DNA of 64,000 nucleotides from Xiamenia xianingshaonis (GTDB taxonomy: Bacteria > Actinomycetota > Coriobacteriia > Coriobacteriales > Eggerthellaceae). Location of the stretch: assembly GCF_017945865.1 (NCBI RefSeq), contig NZ_CP072829.1, forward strand, positions 1,302,001 through 1,366,000, in the 5' to 3' direction. The position numbers and the translations under genes were made by a program. This document shows positions 1-6,644 of the stretch, piece by piece. The notes under the pieces are model-generated. The model was not told where the DNA came from, ran no database searches, and worked only from the letters and a program-made list of their open reading frames with translations. The stretch's first letter is position 1. Each line of letters begins with the position of its first letter.

Positions 1-1476
1 TGTTGCCTCCGGATTTGCAACAGGCTTCTCAAGCCATACTGTGGAAAGGAGCGAATTCCCGTAATTTGCGCCAGACTTGCATGCATTGCCCGTGAGAGAA
101 GCCAAAAAAGCAAGACCGTAATACATTCTCCACGAATTTTGATAGTGCTGAAAACCCCAATTCGTCAAAATGAACGAAGGGCCATCGGCATACGATTGCG
201 CGAAACTCTCAATGACCTCGACAGGCAAGCCGCACTCGTTCGCGGCATACTCCACCGTGAAAGGCTTTATCGATTCATAGGCCAGATCATAAACCGTACG
301 GACACTTTCCCCGTTTGCGTCAAACGTGCCCGAAAAAGCCGGATCCTTAATTTCGAAAGATGAACCAAACGTCTTCGAAACTTCGTCGTACACCACTTCC
401 GTATCAACCTCAACGGTCTCGCCGGTAGCGGGGTCTTCCTTCCTGCACAAGGGCAAATCGAGATCCGAAAGCCTGAGATAGCTACCATCCTCCTTTACCA
501 GCAAGGGAGCGACCGACTTGTTGCGCAGATAGTCGTAGTCTATCAAATCGTTGTCGATGATGTAGTTGCAGGCAGCAAGGATCAAGGCCCCGTCCGTCGA
601 CGGCCTGACGGGTATCCACAGGTCTGAGTGGGCTGCGGTATTGGAGAAACGCGGATCGATGGTGGTGAGCTTCGCCCCCCGCTCCTTGGCATCAAGTATG
701 CTCGTCCATTGCGCCTTGGACGAATCGCAAGGGTTGCCGAACAAGAAAATGTTCTTGGCATTTACTGCGTCTTCGGGCGAATTGCCAGGAACGCCTAAAA
801 CCACCATTTGCATGTATAAGCCGGCCGCATCGCCAGTCGCCGTAAAGATGCTGGCACCTGTCTTCTGCAAAAAACGTTCCGGGCCGACGCCGAGAGGGGC
901 ACGAGCTTCTGGGAAATTGGTAAAGCCGCCGAAAACAGTGCTGAGGGAACCGCTGTTCCCGCTGTAGCTGCTCAGAAAACCGACAGACTCCGGACCATAT
1001 TCGTCAAAGGCTGCCTGCATCTTCTCGGCAATCATCGAGAGGGCTTCATCCCAGCTGATTCTCTCCCAATTGTCGCTTCCTCGCTCGCCTGCCTGAAGCA
1101 TGGGGTACAGCAATCGATGGTTGCCATAGATCCGCTGTATGTTCGAAGCGGCTTTCACGCAACCCGGTTGAAGCTTGATGCTCTGCTGAGCTTTGACGGG
1201 GTGCTGACGCGTGCTAACGATTTTCCCCTCCCTCACAACAGTGTCAAGGCAGCAGGACATTGCGCCACAATTGCCGCGACACCAGTTTGAGTAGGTTTTT
1301 TCCTCAACAGGCGCCGGTTCGCTGGCGGGCGCACTGGTTTCGGGCGAGGCCTCGGGCTTCTCGTCGGTGCTCACGCTGGAGCAGCCGGCCATCGAAGCCG
1401 TTGCCAAGGCACCAGCCGCCAGAGCCGTTGTGGTCAGGAATGAACGTCGAGTCAATTTCTTTTCCGACGCAGTCAC
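1..1476 (-). CDS. Tat-exported molybdopterin-dependent oxidoreductase (DMSO reductase family), 3' part missing
   Basis: This is the catalytic subunit of a molybdenum enzyme that should act outside the membrane; its substrate cannot be told from sequence. The start is GTG, 8 nt after GGAGAG. The N terminus carries a twin-arginine motif (TRRSFL), a hydrophobic stretch and MAGC, so it may be a Tat lipoprotein. A cysteine set for a 4Fe-4S cluster follows (CRGNC, then SCC, and a fourth Cys in QPGC about 35 residues later). Next come family segments: NWERISWDEAL, IFLFGNPCDSS, TTIDPRFSNTA and WIPVRPSTDGAL, which belong to molybdopterin-guanine dinucleotide binding. There are 492 codons in the window and the frame is open at the left edge; complete members usually have 700-900 residues. 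Its promoter carries two copies of the ATCCTAGGAT palindrome. An iron-sulfur subunit gene is not visible and may lie beyond the edge. The family call is firm; physiological role is unknown. Confidence 0.93.
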   Translation of the reverse strand, partial: MTASEKKLTRRSFLTTTALAAGALATASMAGCSSVSTDEKPEASPETSAPASEPAPVEEKTYSNWCRGNCGAMSCCLDTVVREGKIVSTRQHPVKAQQSIKLQPGCVKAASNIQRIYGNHRLLYPMLQAGERGSDNWERISWDEALSMIAEKMQAAFDEYGPESVGFLSSYSGNSGSLSTVFGGFTNFPEARAPLGVGPERFLQKTGASIFTATGDAAGLYMQMVVLGVPGNSPEDAVNAKNIFLFGNPCDSSKAQWTSILDAKERGAKLTTIDPRFSNTAAHSDLWIPVRPSTDGALILAACNYIIDNDLIDYDYLRNKSVAPLLVKEDGSYLRLSDLDLPLCRKEDPATGETVEVDTEVVYDEVSKTFGSSFEIKDPAFSGTFDANGESVRTVYDLAYESIKPFTVEYAANECGLPVEVIESFAQSYADGPSFILTNWGFQHYQNSWRMYYGLAFLASLTGNACKSGANYGNSLLSTVWLEKPVANPEAT

Positions 1477-1635
1477 TTTCTCTCTCCTTTCGTTGGATGA
1501 CAACGGAGTGCTCCTGGCCTTGGAGCTTCCGCTGCCCAACTTCGGAGGCGCGGCATCTTCAGGCTGCTCGCATCGCGGCAGTTCGCCGATGTCTCCCCCC
1601 CTTTTTTTGAGAAATCAGCTGGTTTCGATAGCTGC

Positions 1636-1665
1636 ACTATAGCATGCACAATCCTAGGATAACAA
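1636..1665 (-). promoter_or_regulatory. Predicted sigma70 promoter of the molybdoenzyme gene
   Basis: On the minus strand, TTGTTA (1665-1660) and TATAGT (1641-1636) are separated by 18 bp. The -10 box is about 160 bp upstream of the GTG start. The proximal ATCCTAGGAT operator occupies the spacer and touches the -35 box, so a bound regulator would block RNA polymerase. This was predicted from sequence by eye. Confidence 0.5.
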
Positions 1666-1680
1666 TATTAATCCTAGGAT
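1651..1680. promoter_or_regulatory. Tandem palindromic operators ATCCTAGGAT (two copies)
   Basis: Two identical perfect 10-bp palindromes lie at 1651-1660 and 1671-1680. Their centres are 20 bp apart, about two helical turns, which suits cooperative binding by two dimers on one DNA face. A third identical copy is at 4155-4164, in the only other promoter region of this locus. The likely binder is the GntR-type protein encoded at 2681-3166, but that assignment is an inference. Confidence 0.7.
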
Positions 1681-1683
1681 TTT

Positions 1684-1704
1684 ATTATCTAGTTTATAGA
1701 TAAT
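1684..1704. repeat. AT-rich inverted repeat after the SPFH gene
   Basis: ATTATCTA (1684-1691) and TAGATAAT (1697-1704) form a perfect 8-bp inverted repeat with a 5-nt centre, directly next to the SPFH stop codon. There is no T-run on the minus strand, so it is not a convincing terminator. It could be another regulatory site. Confidence 0.4.
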
Positions 1705-2679
1705 TTAATTTGCTGCGGCCTGCTGTTCGGACGTTCCCTCCACGAAGCCCTCGCTGAAGGAGCTGGGCACCACCACGGTGCCGCCGGTTTCGCGAACGCT
1801 CTCGTACATGAGGTGCATCTGGCGCAGACGCAGAGCCGCGTCTCCCCCGCCGTAGGCCTCGCCCACGCCTTCGATCATGGTCGAGATGTCCTGCTCCGCC
1901 TCCATGAGGATGATGCGAGCCTTGCGGCGCTGCTCGGCTTGGGCCTCGAGGCTCATGACGTCTTGCAGGGCCTGCGGCAGCAGGATGTTGCGGATCTTCA
2001 CCGACAGGATGGAGATGCCCCACTGGGACGCCTCGTCTTCCAGAATCTGCTGGATGTCGACATCCATCTGCTCGCGGCGGATGACCACCTCGGCAGCAGT
2101 GAGCCGGCCGATGGCGTCGCGCAGGGCCGCCTGCGCCGCCAGCTCCACCGTGGCCGAGAAGTCGCTCACCTCGTTGCAAGCTGCCTTCGCGTCGTGGACC
2201 ATCCACAGCATGACGGCGTCCACGTCAAGCGGCACCAGATCGGCCGTAAGGGTCTCTTCGGCGCCGAAAGCGGTGAAACGCGTACGGCAGTCGATGCGGA
2301 TGGGCGTCTGCTCGATAATGGGGATGGTGAAAAACAGGCCCGGGCCTGCCACGCGGCTGAAACGGCCGAAGCGTTGCACCACCACGCGCTCCCATTGCTG
2401 CGAGATGTGCACGGCCATGACGATCAGGACGGCCGCAAGCACCGAACAGGCAGCCACCGGGAAGGTGAACGAGCCGGCCAGCGCCCAGCCGACCGCACAC
2501 GCAAGAGCGAACGCGACGGCGGCTGCAAAGGCGCTGAACAGCAGGACGCCGAAATCGGAGGCGCGCTCACCGGGGGCGGACACGATCGTGGCGGACACGC
2601 TGCGCTCGGAGACGGCAGGGGCGGAAGCGGAAGCGTTTCGGCGGGAGCGACCTGTCTCGGCCTGGGAGTTGCGCCACAT
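1705..2679 (-). CDS. SPFH/stomatin-like membrane protein
   Basis: A membrane-anchored SPFH (stomatin/prohibitin/slipin) protein, presumably an oligomeric scaffold on the inner face of the membrane. The hydrophilic N terminus (about 40 residues) is followed by two hydrophobic segments (FGVLLFSAFAAAVAFALACA and FPVAACSVLAAVLIVMAV). The SPFH core follows: ERVVVQRFGRF, GPGLFFTIPIIE, DVDAVMLWMVHD and a stomatin-like tail from ALRDAIGRLTAAEV through QAEQRRKARIILMEAEQ. I take the ATG at 2679, one base after the GntR stop and with AGGGAG at the usual distance, rather than an in-frame ATG at 2709 that lies inside the upstream gene. It is apparently co-transcribed with GntR and NrfD. Why a stomatin homologue sits in a redox operon is unknown; membrane organisation of the complex is only a guess. 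Confidence 0.88.
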   Translation of the reverse strand: MWRNSQAETGRSRRNASASAPAVSERSVSATIVSAPGERASDFGVLLFSAFAAAVAFALACAVGWALAGSFTFPVAACSVLAAVLIVMAVHISQQWERVVVQRFGRFSRVAGPGLFFTIPIIEQTPIRIDCRTRFTAFGAEETLTADLVPLDVDAVMLWMVHDAKAACNEVSDFSATVELAAQAALRDAIGRLTAAEVVIRREQMDVDIQQILEDEASQWGISILSVKIRNILLPQALQDVMSLEAQAEQRRKARIILMEAEQDISTMIEGVGEAYGGGDAALRLRQMHLMYESVRETGGTVVVPSSFSEGFVEGTSEQQAAAN

Positions 2680-2680
2680 G

Positions 2681-3166
2681 CTAGGCTCCCTTCCCGGCCG
2701 TGCGGCCATCGTCTTCAGGGAACAGCACGATCACGTTGGAATCCGGGCGACGGGCGGGTGCGGCCTCCTTCATCTTCAGACGCGCGGCCCGCACGTGCAT
2801 GCGCGAGACCGTCTCGTCGTAGCTGAGCCCCAAATTCCGGCAAGTGCACAGGCATTCGTCCATAAGCGCCTCGGCCTCGTTGGACGGCTCGTTGTTTTGC
2901 AGGGCGGCCAGATCGGTGACGAAGGCCCCCTTGCCGCGGACCGACTTCACAAGACCGTCGGTCTGCAGACTCAGATACGCCTTGTTCACCGTGTTGAAGT
3001 TGATGGAGAGGTCGGCCGCCAACTCGCGAATCTTGGGCAGCTGGTCGCCCGGCTTGAAGAAGCCCGAGCTGATCAGATAGGCGATGCGCTTGCGCAGCTG
3101 CACCCACAAAGGCAGCGTAGAGTCCTCGTCGGCCTCGAACGTGATCTTCTTTTCCTTCTGGCCCAT
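2681..3166 (-). CDS. GntR-family (YtrA-like) transcriptional regulator
   Basis: This DNA-binding regulator has an N-terminal winged helix-turn-helix of the GntR family. Visible elements are LPLWVQLRKRIAYLISSG, FKPGDQLPKIRELAADL, SINFNTVNKAYLSLQTDGLV and the wing KSVRGKGAFV. Its 161 residues include only a short C-terminal helical extension and no large effector domain, which fits the YtrA subfamily, usually repressors encoded within the operons they control. The ATG follows GAAGGAAG; the gene starts 30 bp after the NrfD stop and ends one base before the SPFH ATG, so it is the middle gene of a three-gene unit. The natural target candidates are the three ATCCTAGGAT palindromes flanking the locus. 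The signal it senses cannot be inferred. Confidence 0.9.
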   Translation of the reverse strand: MGQKEKKITFEADEDSTLPLWVQLRKRIAYLISSGFFKPGDQLPKIRELAADLSINFNTVNKAYLSLQTDGLVKSVRGKGAFVTDLAALQNNEPSNEAEALMDECLCTCRNLGLSYDETVSRMHVRAARLKMKEAAPARRPDSNVIVLFPEDDGRTAGKGA

Positions 3167-3196
3167 GATCTTCCTTCTCCTTGCCTTCCCTGCTTT

Positions 3197-4111
3197 TTAG
3201 AAACCCAGCGCCGGATGCGCCCCGGCCATTATGACGCTCATGCGCAGCGAGAACATGCCCGCCAAGGCGCACGCGCAGGCCGCCATGACGAAAGCACGCG
3301 CCATGCGCCGATCGGACGGGCGGCGATTGCCTGCCAGCTCGAAGAGCACCGAGCCCGCTATGCCTATCAGCGCAAAGCCTCCCCACCACACAAACGCACT
3401 CGGTCCAAAAAGCAGCTCGACCGCCGAAGCGGCTGCCGCGGCCGACGAACCCGTTTCCGGCGCGGCGAGAGCTGCGAGGGCAAACCCGCACGCACTGGCC
3501 GCCTCAACAGCGAGGAACAGCAAGGCAAACGCCTTCGCCCGGCGCACCGTGGCGGGGAAAAGCCCGTCGATCCGGGTGCAGAAGGCCATGGCCGCGAACA
3601 GGACACAGGCCGCCGCAAACGACGAGCCGACGAACAGCGGCACGATCCACCACGAGTGCCACAACGGCACCGCGCGGATGCCGGCCAGGTAGATCGCCGA
3701 GTAAACCGTCACCGCCACGCCCAGCACAAGCGCCGCCCCGTGGGCCACGCACAGCAGACGGTTGTGGCACACGCGGCGCCCATAGAGCCAAAAAAGCGCC
3801 AGCGCCCCGCTGATCGCGCCGAAAGCCACCAGCAGCCATGCGCCCACGGTGAGGATGTTCGCCCGCGGGGAAGCAAACAGCGCCCCCACGGCCTCGGGGC
3901 GCGCAGCGTCGGCCAGAAGACACAGCATCGAAACGAAGGTGGCGAACGACGCCGCAAGCAACGGGACGCCGACGAGGCGCCGACGGCCTTCCCCGATCCG
4001 CTCGCAGACCTCCGAAGCCGGCACGCACAGCGCCGCCCAGCTGGCCACGGCCCCCAGGCCTCCGGCCAGCCCTCCCAAAAAGAGGTAGCAGCCTATGGCG
4101 AATCCGAACAA
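3197..4111 (-). CDS. NrfD/PsrC-like integral membrane subunit
   Basis: A polytopic membrane protein of the NrfD/PsrC/DmsC class, which passes electrons between the quinone pool and an extracytoplasmic molybdoenzyme. About eight hydrophobic segments are visible. The family signature region is present: YSAIYLAGIRAVPLWHSWW, followed by IVPLFVGSSFAAACVLFAA. The 304-residue length is normal for the family. The start is taken as TTG at 4111, because AGGAG lies 5 nt upstream (4117-4121) in the same arrangement as at the divergent radical SAM gene; no closer ATG fits. It is the first gene of the NrfD-GntR-SPFH unit. Its natural partner is the molybdopterin subunit at 1476-1, but the usual four-cluster ferredoxin subunit is not between them. 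Confidence 0.87.
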   Translation of the reverse strand: MFGFAIGCYLFLGGLAGGLGAVASWAALCVPASEVCERIGEGRRRLVGVPLLAASFATFVSMLCLLADAARPEAVGALFASPRANILTVGAWLLVAFGAISGALALFWLYGRRVCHNRLLCVAHGAALVLGVAVTVYSAIYLAGIRAVPLWHSWWIVPLFVGSSFAAACVLFAAMAFCTRIDGLFPATVRRAKAFALLFLAVEAASACGFALAALAAPETGSSAAAAASAVELLFGPSAFVWWGGFALIGIAGSVLFELAGNRRPSDRRMARAFVMAACACALAGMFSLRMSVIMAGAHPALGF

Positions 4112-4141
4112 CGGCGCTCCTTCTCGTTCGCGGTTTCTGCC

Positions 4142-4176
4142 ATTCTACCAAATAATCCTAGGATAGAGAGTATAAT
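4142..4176. promoter_or_regulatory. Divergent promoter pair sharing one ATCCTAGGAT operator
   Basis: The palindrome ATCCTAGGAT is at 4155-4164. Rightward, TATAAT (4171-4176) lies 6 bp from it and serves the radical SAM gene. Leftward, TAGAAT (4147-4142 on the minus strand) lies 7 bp from it and serves NrfD. The almost exact symmetry suggests that one bound regulator represses both genes. The -35 boxes are weak on both sides. Confidence 0.6.
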
Positions 4177-4225
4177 CGCGCTTCAGATAACCGAGCCCTC
4201 GTCCCGCCCCGTCGACAGGAGCGCC

Positions 4226-5509
4226 ATGGCCTACGCCGACATCGCCAAAACCCGCCCCACCCTGGCCGCCTGGCTGGCCGAATACGACGCCATCGGGCAG
4301 GACTACGTGGATTCCCTGCGCCAGGCCGGCATTGACTTCGCCCCGCGCAACGCCGATGCCGCCGAGCGCACCGCCCTGAAAGCGCGCCTGGCGCAAAAAG
4401 GCGCCCGGTTCCACAACGGCGATGCAAGCATCTCGTTGGGACCGCTTTCGACGGCCTGTGCAGCCTGCGCCACCGACGAGGGCAGCCGCACGTTCTATCT
4501 GTCTCTAGCCTGCAACCGCAGCTGCTACTTCTGCTTCAACGCGAACCAGGCAGGCTACGAAGAAGGACTGCGCCTCAAGGCCGATTGGCAAAGCGAGCTG
4601 GACGACTTTTTGGCAAGCCCCGCACCCATCACCCACGTGGCGCTCACCGGCGGCGAGCCTCTGCTGCACGCGCACGAGGCCGTGGCGTTTCTCGCACGCG
4701 CCCACGAAAAGGCACCCAAAGCCCACCTGCGCCTGTACACCGACGGCGACTTCCTCACCGAAAAGCTGCTCGTGCGCCTGCGCGACGCAGGACTGACCGA
4801 GCTGCGGCTGTCGGTGAAGCCCGACGAGGAAGATGCAGCCGACGCGGCCCTGCGGCGCATGGAGCGTGCGATGCGCTTTATTCCCCAGGTGATGGTGGAA
4901 ATACCCGTCATCCCTGGCACGGTCGTCGAAATGAAGGAACTCCTGCAGGCGATGGACGAGCTCGGCGCGTTCGGCATCAATCTGCTGGAATTCGGCTATC
5001 CCATGGTGCCGTGGAAGCCCTTCGCCCAGCGCGGCTTTCGCATTGCAAACCCGCCCTTCGCCATCCCCTACAACTACTCCTATGCGGGCGGCCTGCCCGT
5101 AGCCGGCAGCGAGCTGGCATGCCTGGAGCTGATGGAATTCGCCCTTGACGAGGGGCTGGCCCTCGGCGTGCACTACTGCTCGCTCGAAAACAAGAACCGC
5201 ACCCAGATCTTCCAGCAAAACAGCGCCGCCGCCTTGGACGACGCTCTGTGGAAGTTAGACGAAGATGACTTTTTCTGGAAGACGGCAAAGGTGTTCGACA
5301 GCGACGTGAAAACAGCCGAACGCCTGCTGCGAGCTGCCGGCGCACCGTGGGTCCGCGACCCAGACGAGCCGTCCATCCAGTTCCATCCGCGGCATCTGCC
5401 GCTGTTGGAAGAAGCGCCCGTGGCGCCCGTGATGTCCGTGAACGTCGTCGAGCGGCATGACGGCGCCTTCGTCGTGCGCGAACTGGCGCTTGTGCCCGTG
5501 AAGAGCTAG
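4226..5509 (+). CDS. Radical SAM protein
   Basis: A radical S-adenosylmethionine enzyme of 427 residues. The cluster-binding motif CNRSCYFCFN (CxxxCxxC) is at about residue 98, after an N-terminal extension containing two further cysteines (TACAAC). The SAM-binding GGEP-type motif is LTGGEPLL about 45 residues later. A TIM-barrel body follows (LRLYTDGDFL, ELRLSVKPDEED, VMVEIPVIPGTV). No clear SPASM cysteine cluster is seen at the C terminus. The start is ATG at 4226, with AGGAG at 4217-4221; the same frame is open far upstream, but that part is antisense to the NrfD-SPFH genes. A strong -10 and the shared operator lie just upstream. Co-regulation with a molybdoenzyme suggests cofactor, peptide or enzyme maturation, but the substrate is unknown. 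Confidence 0.9.
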   Translation: MAYADIAKTRPTLAAWLAEYDAIGQDYVDSLRQAGIDFAPRNADAAERTALKARLAQKGARFHNGDASISLGPLSTACAACATDEGSRTFYLSLACNRSCYFCFNANQAGYEEGLRLKADWQSELDDFLASPAPITHVALTGGEPLLHAHEAVAFLARAHEKAPKAHLRLYTDGDFLTEKLLVRLRDAGLTELRLSVKPDEEDAADAALRRMERAMRFIPQVMVEIPVIPGTVVEMKELLQAMDELGAFGINLLEFGYPMVPWKPFAQRGFRIANPPFAIPYNYSYAGGLPVAGSELACLELMEFALDEGLALGVHYCSLENKNRTQIFQQNSAAALDDALWKLDEDDFFWKTAKVFDSDVKTAERLLRAAGAPWVRDPDEPSIQFHPRHLPLLEEAPVAPVMSVNVVERHDGAFVVRELALVPVKS

Positions 5510-5564
5510 CCTGCCTTCAGGGACGAGGGTCGGGTTCGATTCCTCGAAGCCCCCCGACGACGAA

Positions 5565-5597
5565 AAGGCCACCGGACTGGTGGCCTTGGTGTTTTTT
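5565..5597. terminator. Bidirectional rho-independent terminator
   Basis: AAGGCCACC (5565-5573) pairs with GGTGGCCTT (5579-5587) around a 5-nt loop. A T-run follows on the plus strand (5592-5597) and TTTT follows on the minus strand (5566-5563). It can end the radical SAM transcript and, from the other side, the tRNA-Gly transcript. Confidence 0.8.
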
Positions 5598-5670
5598 GGA
5601 GCGGCTGACGGGAATCGAACCCGCGTCATGAGCTTGGAAGGCTCAGGTTCTACCATTGAACCACAGCCGC
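5597..5670 (-). tRNA. tRNA-Gly (anticodon TCC)
   Basis: A complete cloverleaf of 74 nt including an encoded CCA. The acceptor GCGGCTG pairs with CAGCCGC; the D arm contains GGTTCAATGGTAGAACC; the anticodon loop is CTTCCAA, reading GGA; the T arm is CGGGTTCGATTCCCG. Confidence 0.97.
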
Positions 5671-5773
5671 GATTGGAGTTTAATATTATAGCCCAAGGCC
5701 GACCGTGGTTGAGACGCTGTGGAGAATAATCCATCAAGCGGTTGAAACGGAGGGCCAAAGGCGGACGTCGCAA

Positions 5774-5850
5774 TGGTCGGGACGACAGGATTCGAACCTG
5801 CGACATCCTGCTCCCAAAGCAGGCGCGCTACCAGACTGCGCCACGTCCCG
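5774..5850 (-). tRNA. tRNA-Pro (anticodon TGG)
   Basis: A complete cloverleaf of 77 nt with encoded CCA. The acceptor CGGGACG pairs with CGTCCCG, the anticodon stem is CCTGC/GCAGG with TGG in the loop, and the T arm is CAGGTTCGAATCCTG. It lies 103 bp upstream of tRNA-Gly on the same strand, probably in one transcript. Confidence 0.97.
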
Positions 5851-5938
5851 ACTACGACTGAGTTAGATTACCACAACTTACCCGCCTGACAAGAGCCGCA
5901 CGGCCCATTTCATAGCACTATCAGACGGGAAAAAGAGG

Positions 5939-5944
5939 TATGAT
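5939..5944 (+). promoter_or_regulatory. -10 box of the candidate RNA gene
   Basis: TATGAT lies 6 nt before the AGCCCTGG that opens the closing stem of the predicted RNA, so transcription would begin where the fold begins. No good -35 box is visible. Confidence 0.45.
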
Positions 5945-5950
5945 AGAGAA

Positions 5951-6141
5951 AGCCCTGGGGGCGCACCCGCCGAAGCGGGCACGCCCTTGCTTGAAAGCTC
6001 TTGACAGAGGAGGGACTCCGCCAAGAGAAGCCCGCCGAGTAGTGCAGTTCCCGGTGGGACAACCTCACTACTGCGCAGGATTCAGCTTGTGAGGCCAGGG
6101 AGGCACCCCGATGCGCACAATAAACCATCGGGGTGCCTTTT
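5951..6141 (+). ncRNA. Candidate structured RNA of about 190 nt, family not recognised
   Basis: The segment lacks a credible ORF but is dense in complementary stems. A closing pair CCCTGG/CCAGGG joins both ends (about 5953 and 6094). Inside are CCCGC/GCGGG (about 5967-5980), CTCTTG/CAAGAG with a nested GGAG/CTCC (about 5998-6034), and AGTAGTG/CACTACT (about 6040-6072). It starts a few bases after TATGAT and ends in a perfect 12-bp terminator. Length and closed shape are compatible with a 6S-like RNA, but I cannot show this. I see no SRP, RNase P or tmRNA signature. The first hairpin read on the opposite strand has a C(UUCG)G loop, so transcription from the minus strand is also possible. Confidence 0.45.
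6102..6141 (+). terminator. Strong rho-independent terminator
   Basis: GGCACCCCGATG (6102-6113) and CATCGGGGTGCC (6126-6137) form a perfect 12-bp stem with a 12-nt loop, followed by TTTT on the plus strand. It has no T-run on the minus strand, so it ends a plus-strand transcript. Confidence 0.85.
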
Positions 6142-6238
6142 CCTATCCAACGCCCTCGTCCCGGCCGAGCGCGTGGTGAGGCACGACCCAGCAAGGCTTT
6201 TCAAGAACGTAGATAAGCAAAGAGGGATGGGGAAGAAG

Positions 6239-6346
6239 CTAGGTGCCTTCCCACGTGCCGTCACCCAAACGCCGGCAACGGCACGTCGAGGTCTTCAAAG
6301 CAGTCGCCGCTACGAAAAGCGAAGCGTTTGTTGCTTGCTTTTTCAT
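6239..6346 (-). CDS. Small hypothetical peptide gene, 35 residues, C-terminal CRC motif
   Basis: ATG at 6346 follows AGGAG (6360-6356) with 9 nt spacing, and a promoter-like pair lies about 65 bp upstream. The peptide begins MKKQATNASLFVAATALKTS and ends TCRCRRLGDGTWEGT: a short basic and hydrophobic leader, then two cysteines, Arg and Gly/Thr/Trp. This is the general shape of a modified-peptide precursor or a small membrane peptide, but no family is recognised. The coding sequence contains a 9-bp inverted repeat (ACGTGCCGT/ACGGCACGT, about 6253-6286), so the transcript could instead be a regulatory RNA. It has no partner gene next to it. Confidence 0.35.
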   Translation of the reverse strand: MKKQATNASLFVAATALKTSTCRCRRLGDGTWEGT

Positions 6347-6410
6347 GATAACCGACTCCTTCCAACCTCTGAACAGCGGCAGCCTTTCAGACTGTTCCAT
6401 ACTTGTCACA

Positions 6411-6438
6411 GTGTAACGAAACCGTGTCTTTTGCACAA
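6411..6438 (-). promoter_or_regulatory. Promoter-like sequence for the 35-codon gene
   Basis: On the minus strand, TTGTGC (6438-6433) and TACACT (6416-6411) are 16 bp apart, upstream of the AGGAG-ATG of the small gene. It stands in an otherwise AT-rich stretch (6411-6490). Confidence 0.45.
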
Positions 6439-6517
6439 GTTTTTTCTGACGTCATCACAAAAGTTTTTATTTGATACTAATGAATCGAGAGCACTCCAAG
6501 AGCGTCCTGGCGTCCAT

Positions 6518-6604
6518 AAAAAGCTTCGCACGCCGCCGTTGAAAGCCGCCTTGCAAGCAGGTTTCAACGGCGGTCGGCGGGGCGGATTCCATCTCCGCCC
6601 CGCC
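6518..6604 (-). terminator. Two stacked hairpins after the giant gene
   Basis: The first hairpin after the giant gene's stop is GGCGGGGCGGA/TCCGCCCCGCC (11 bp, 6604-6576 region). The second is CCGCCGTTGAAA/TTTCAACGGCGG (12 bp, 6573-6533). TTTTT follows at 6522-6518. The T-run is 10 nt away from the second stem, so this is not a textbook terminator, but the pair very probably ends or stabilises the 57-kb message. Confidence 0.6.
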
Positions 6605-6644
6605 GCGCCTTGCACCTTTTCGGCGCTTCCAGGCTGCAACGCCT

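Noticed and set aside
2679-2709. Earlier ATG (2709) for the SPFH gene
   Set aside because: It lies inside the GntR gene without a ribosome site; ATG 2679 has AGGGAG and the expected one-base junction.
1877-4225. Plus-strand frame continuing upstream of the radical SAM start
   Set aside because: It is antisense to three well-supported genes and has an Arg/Ser-rich low-complexity translation. The ATG at 4226 has a ribosome site and a promoter.
5534-5546. T-loop-like GGTTCGATTCC between radical SAM and the terminator
   Set aside because: No matching T stem, anticodon arm or acceptor stem is present, so it is not a tRNA; a relic cannot be shown.
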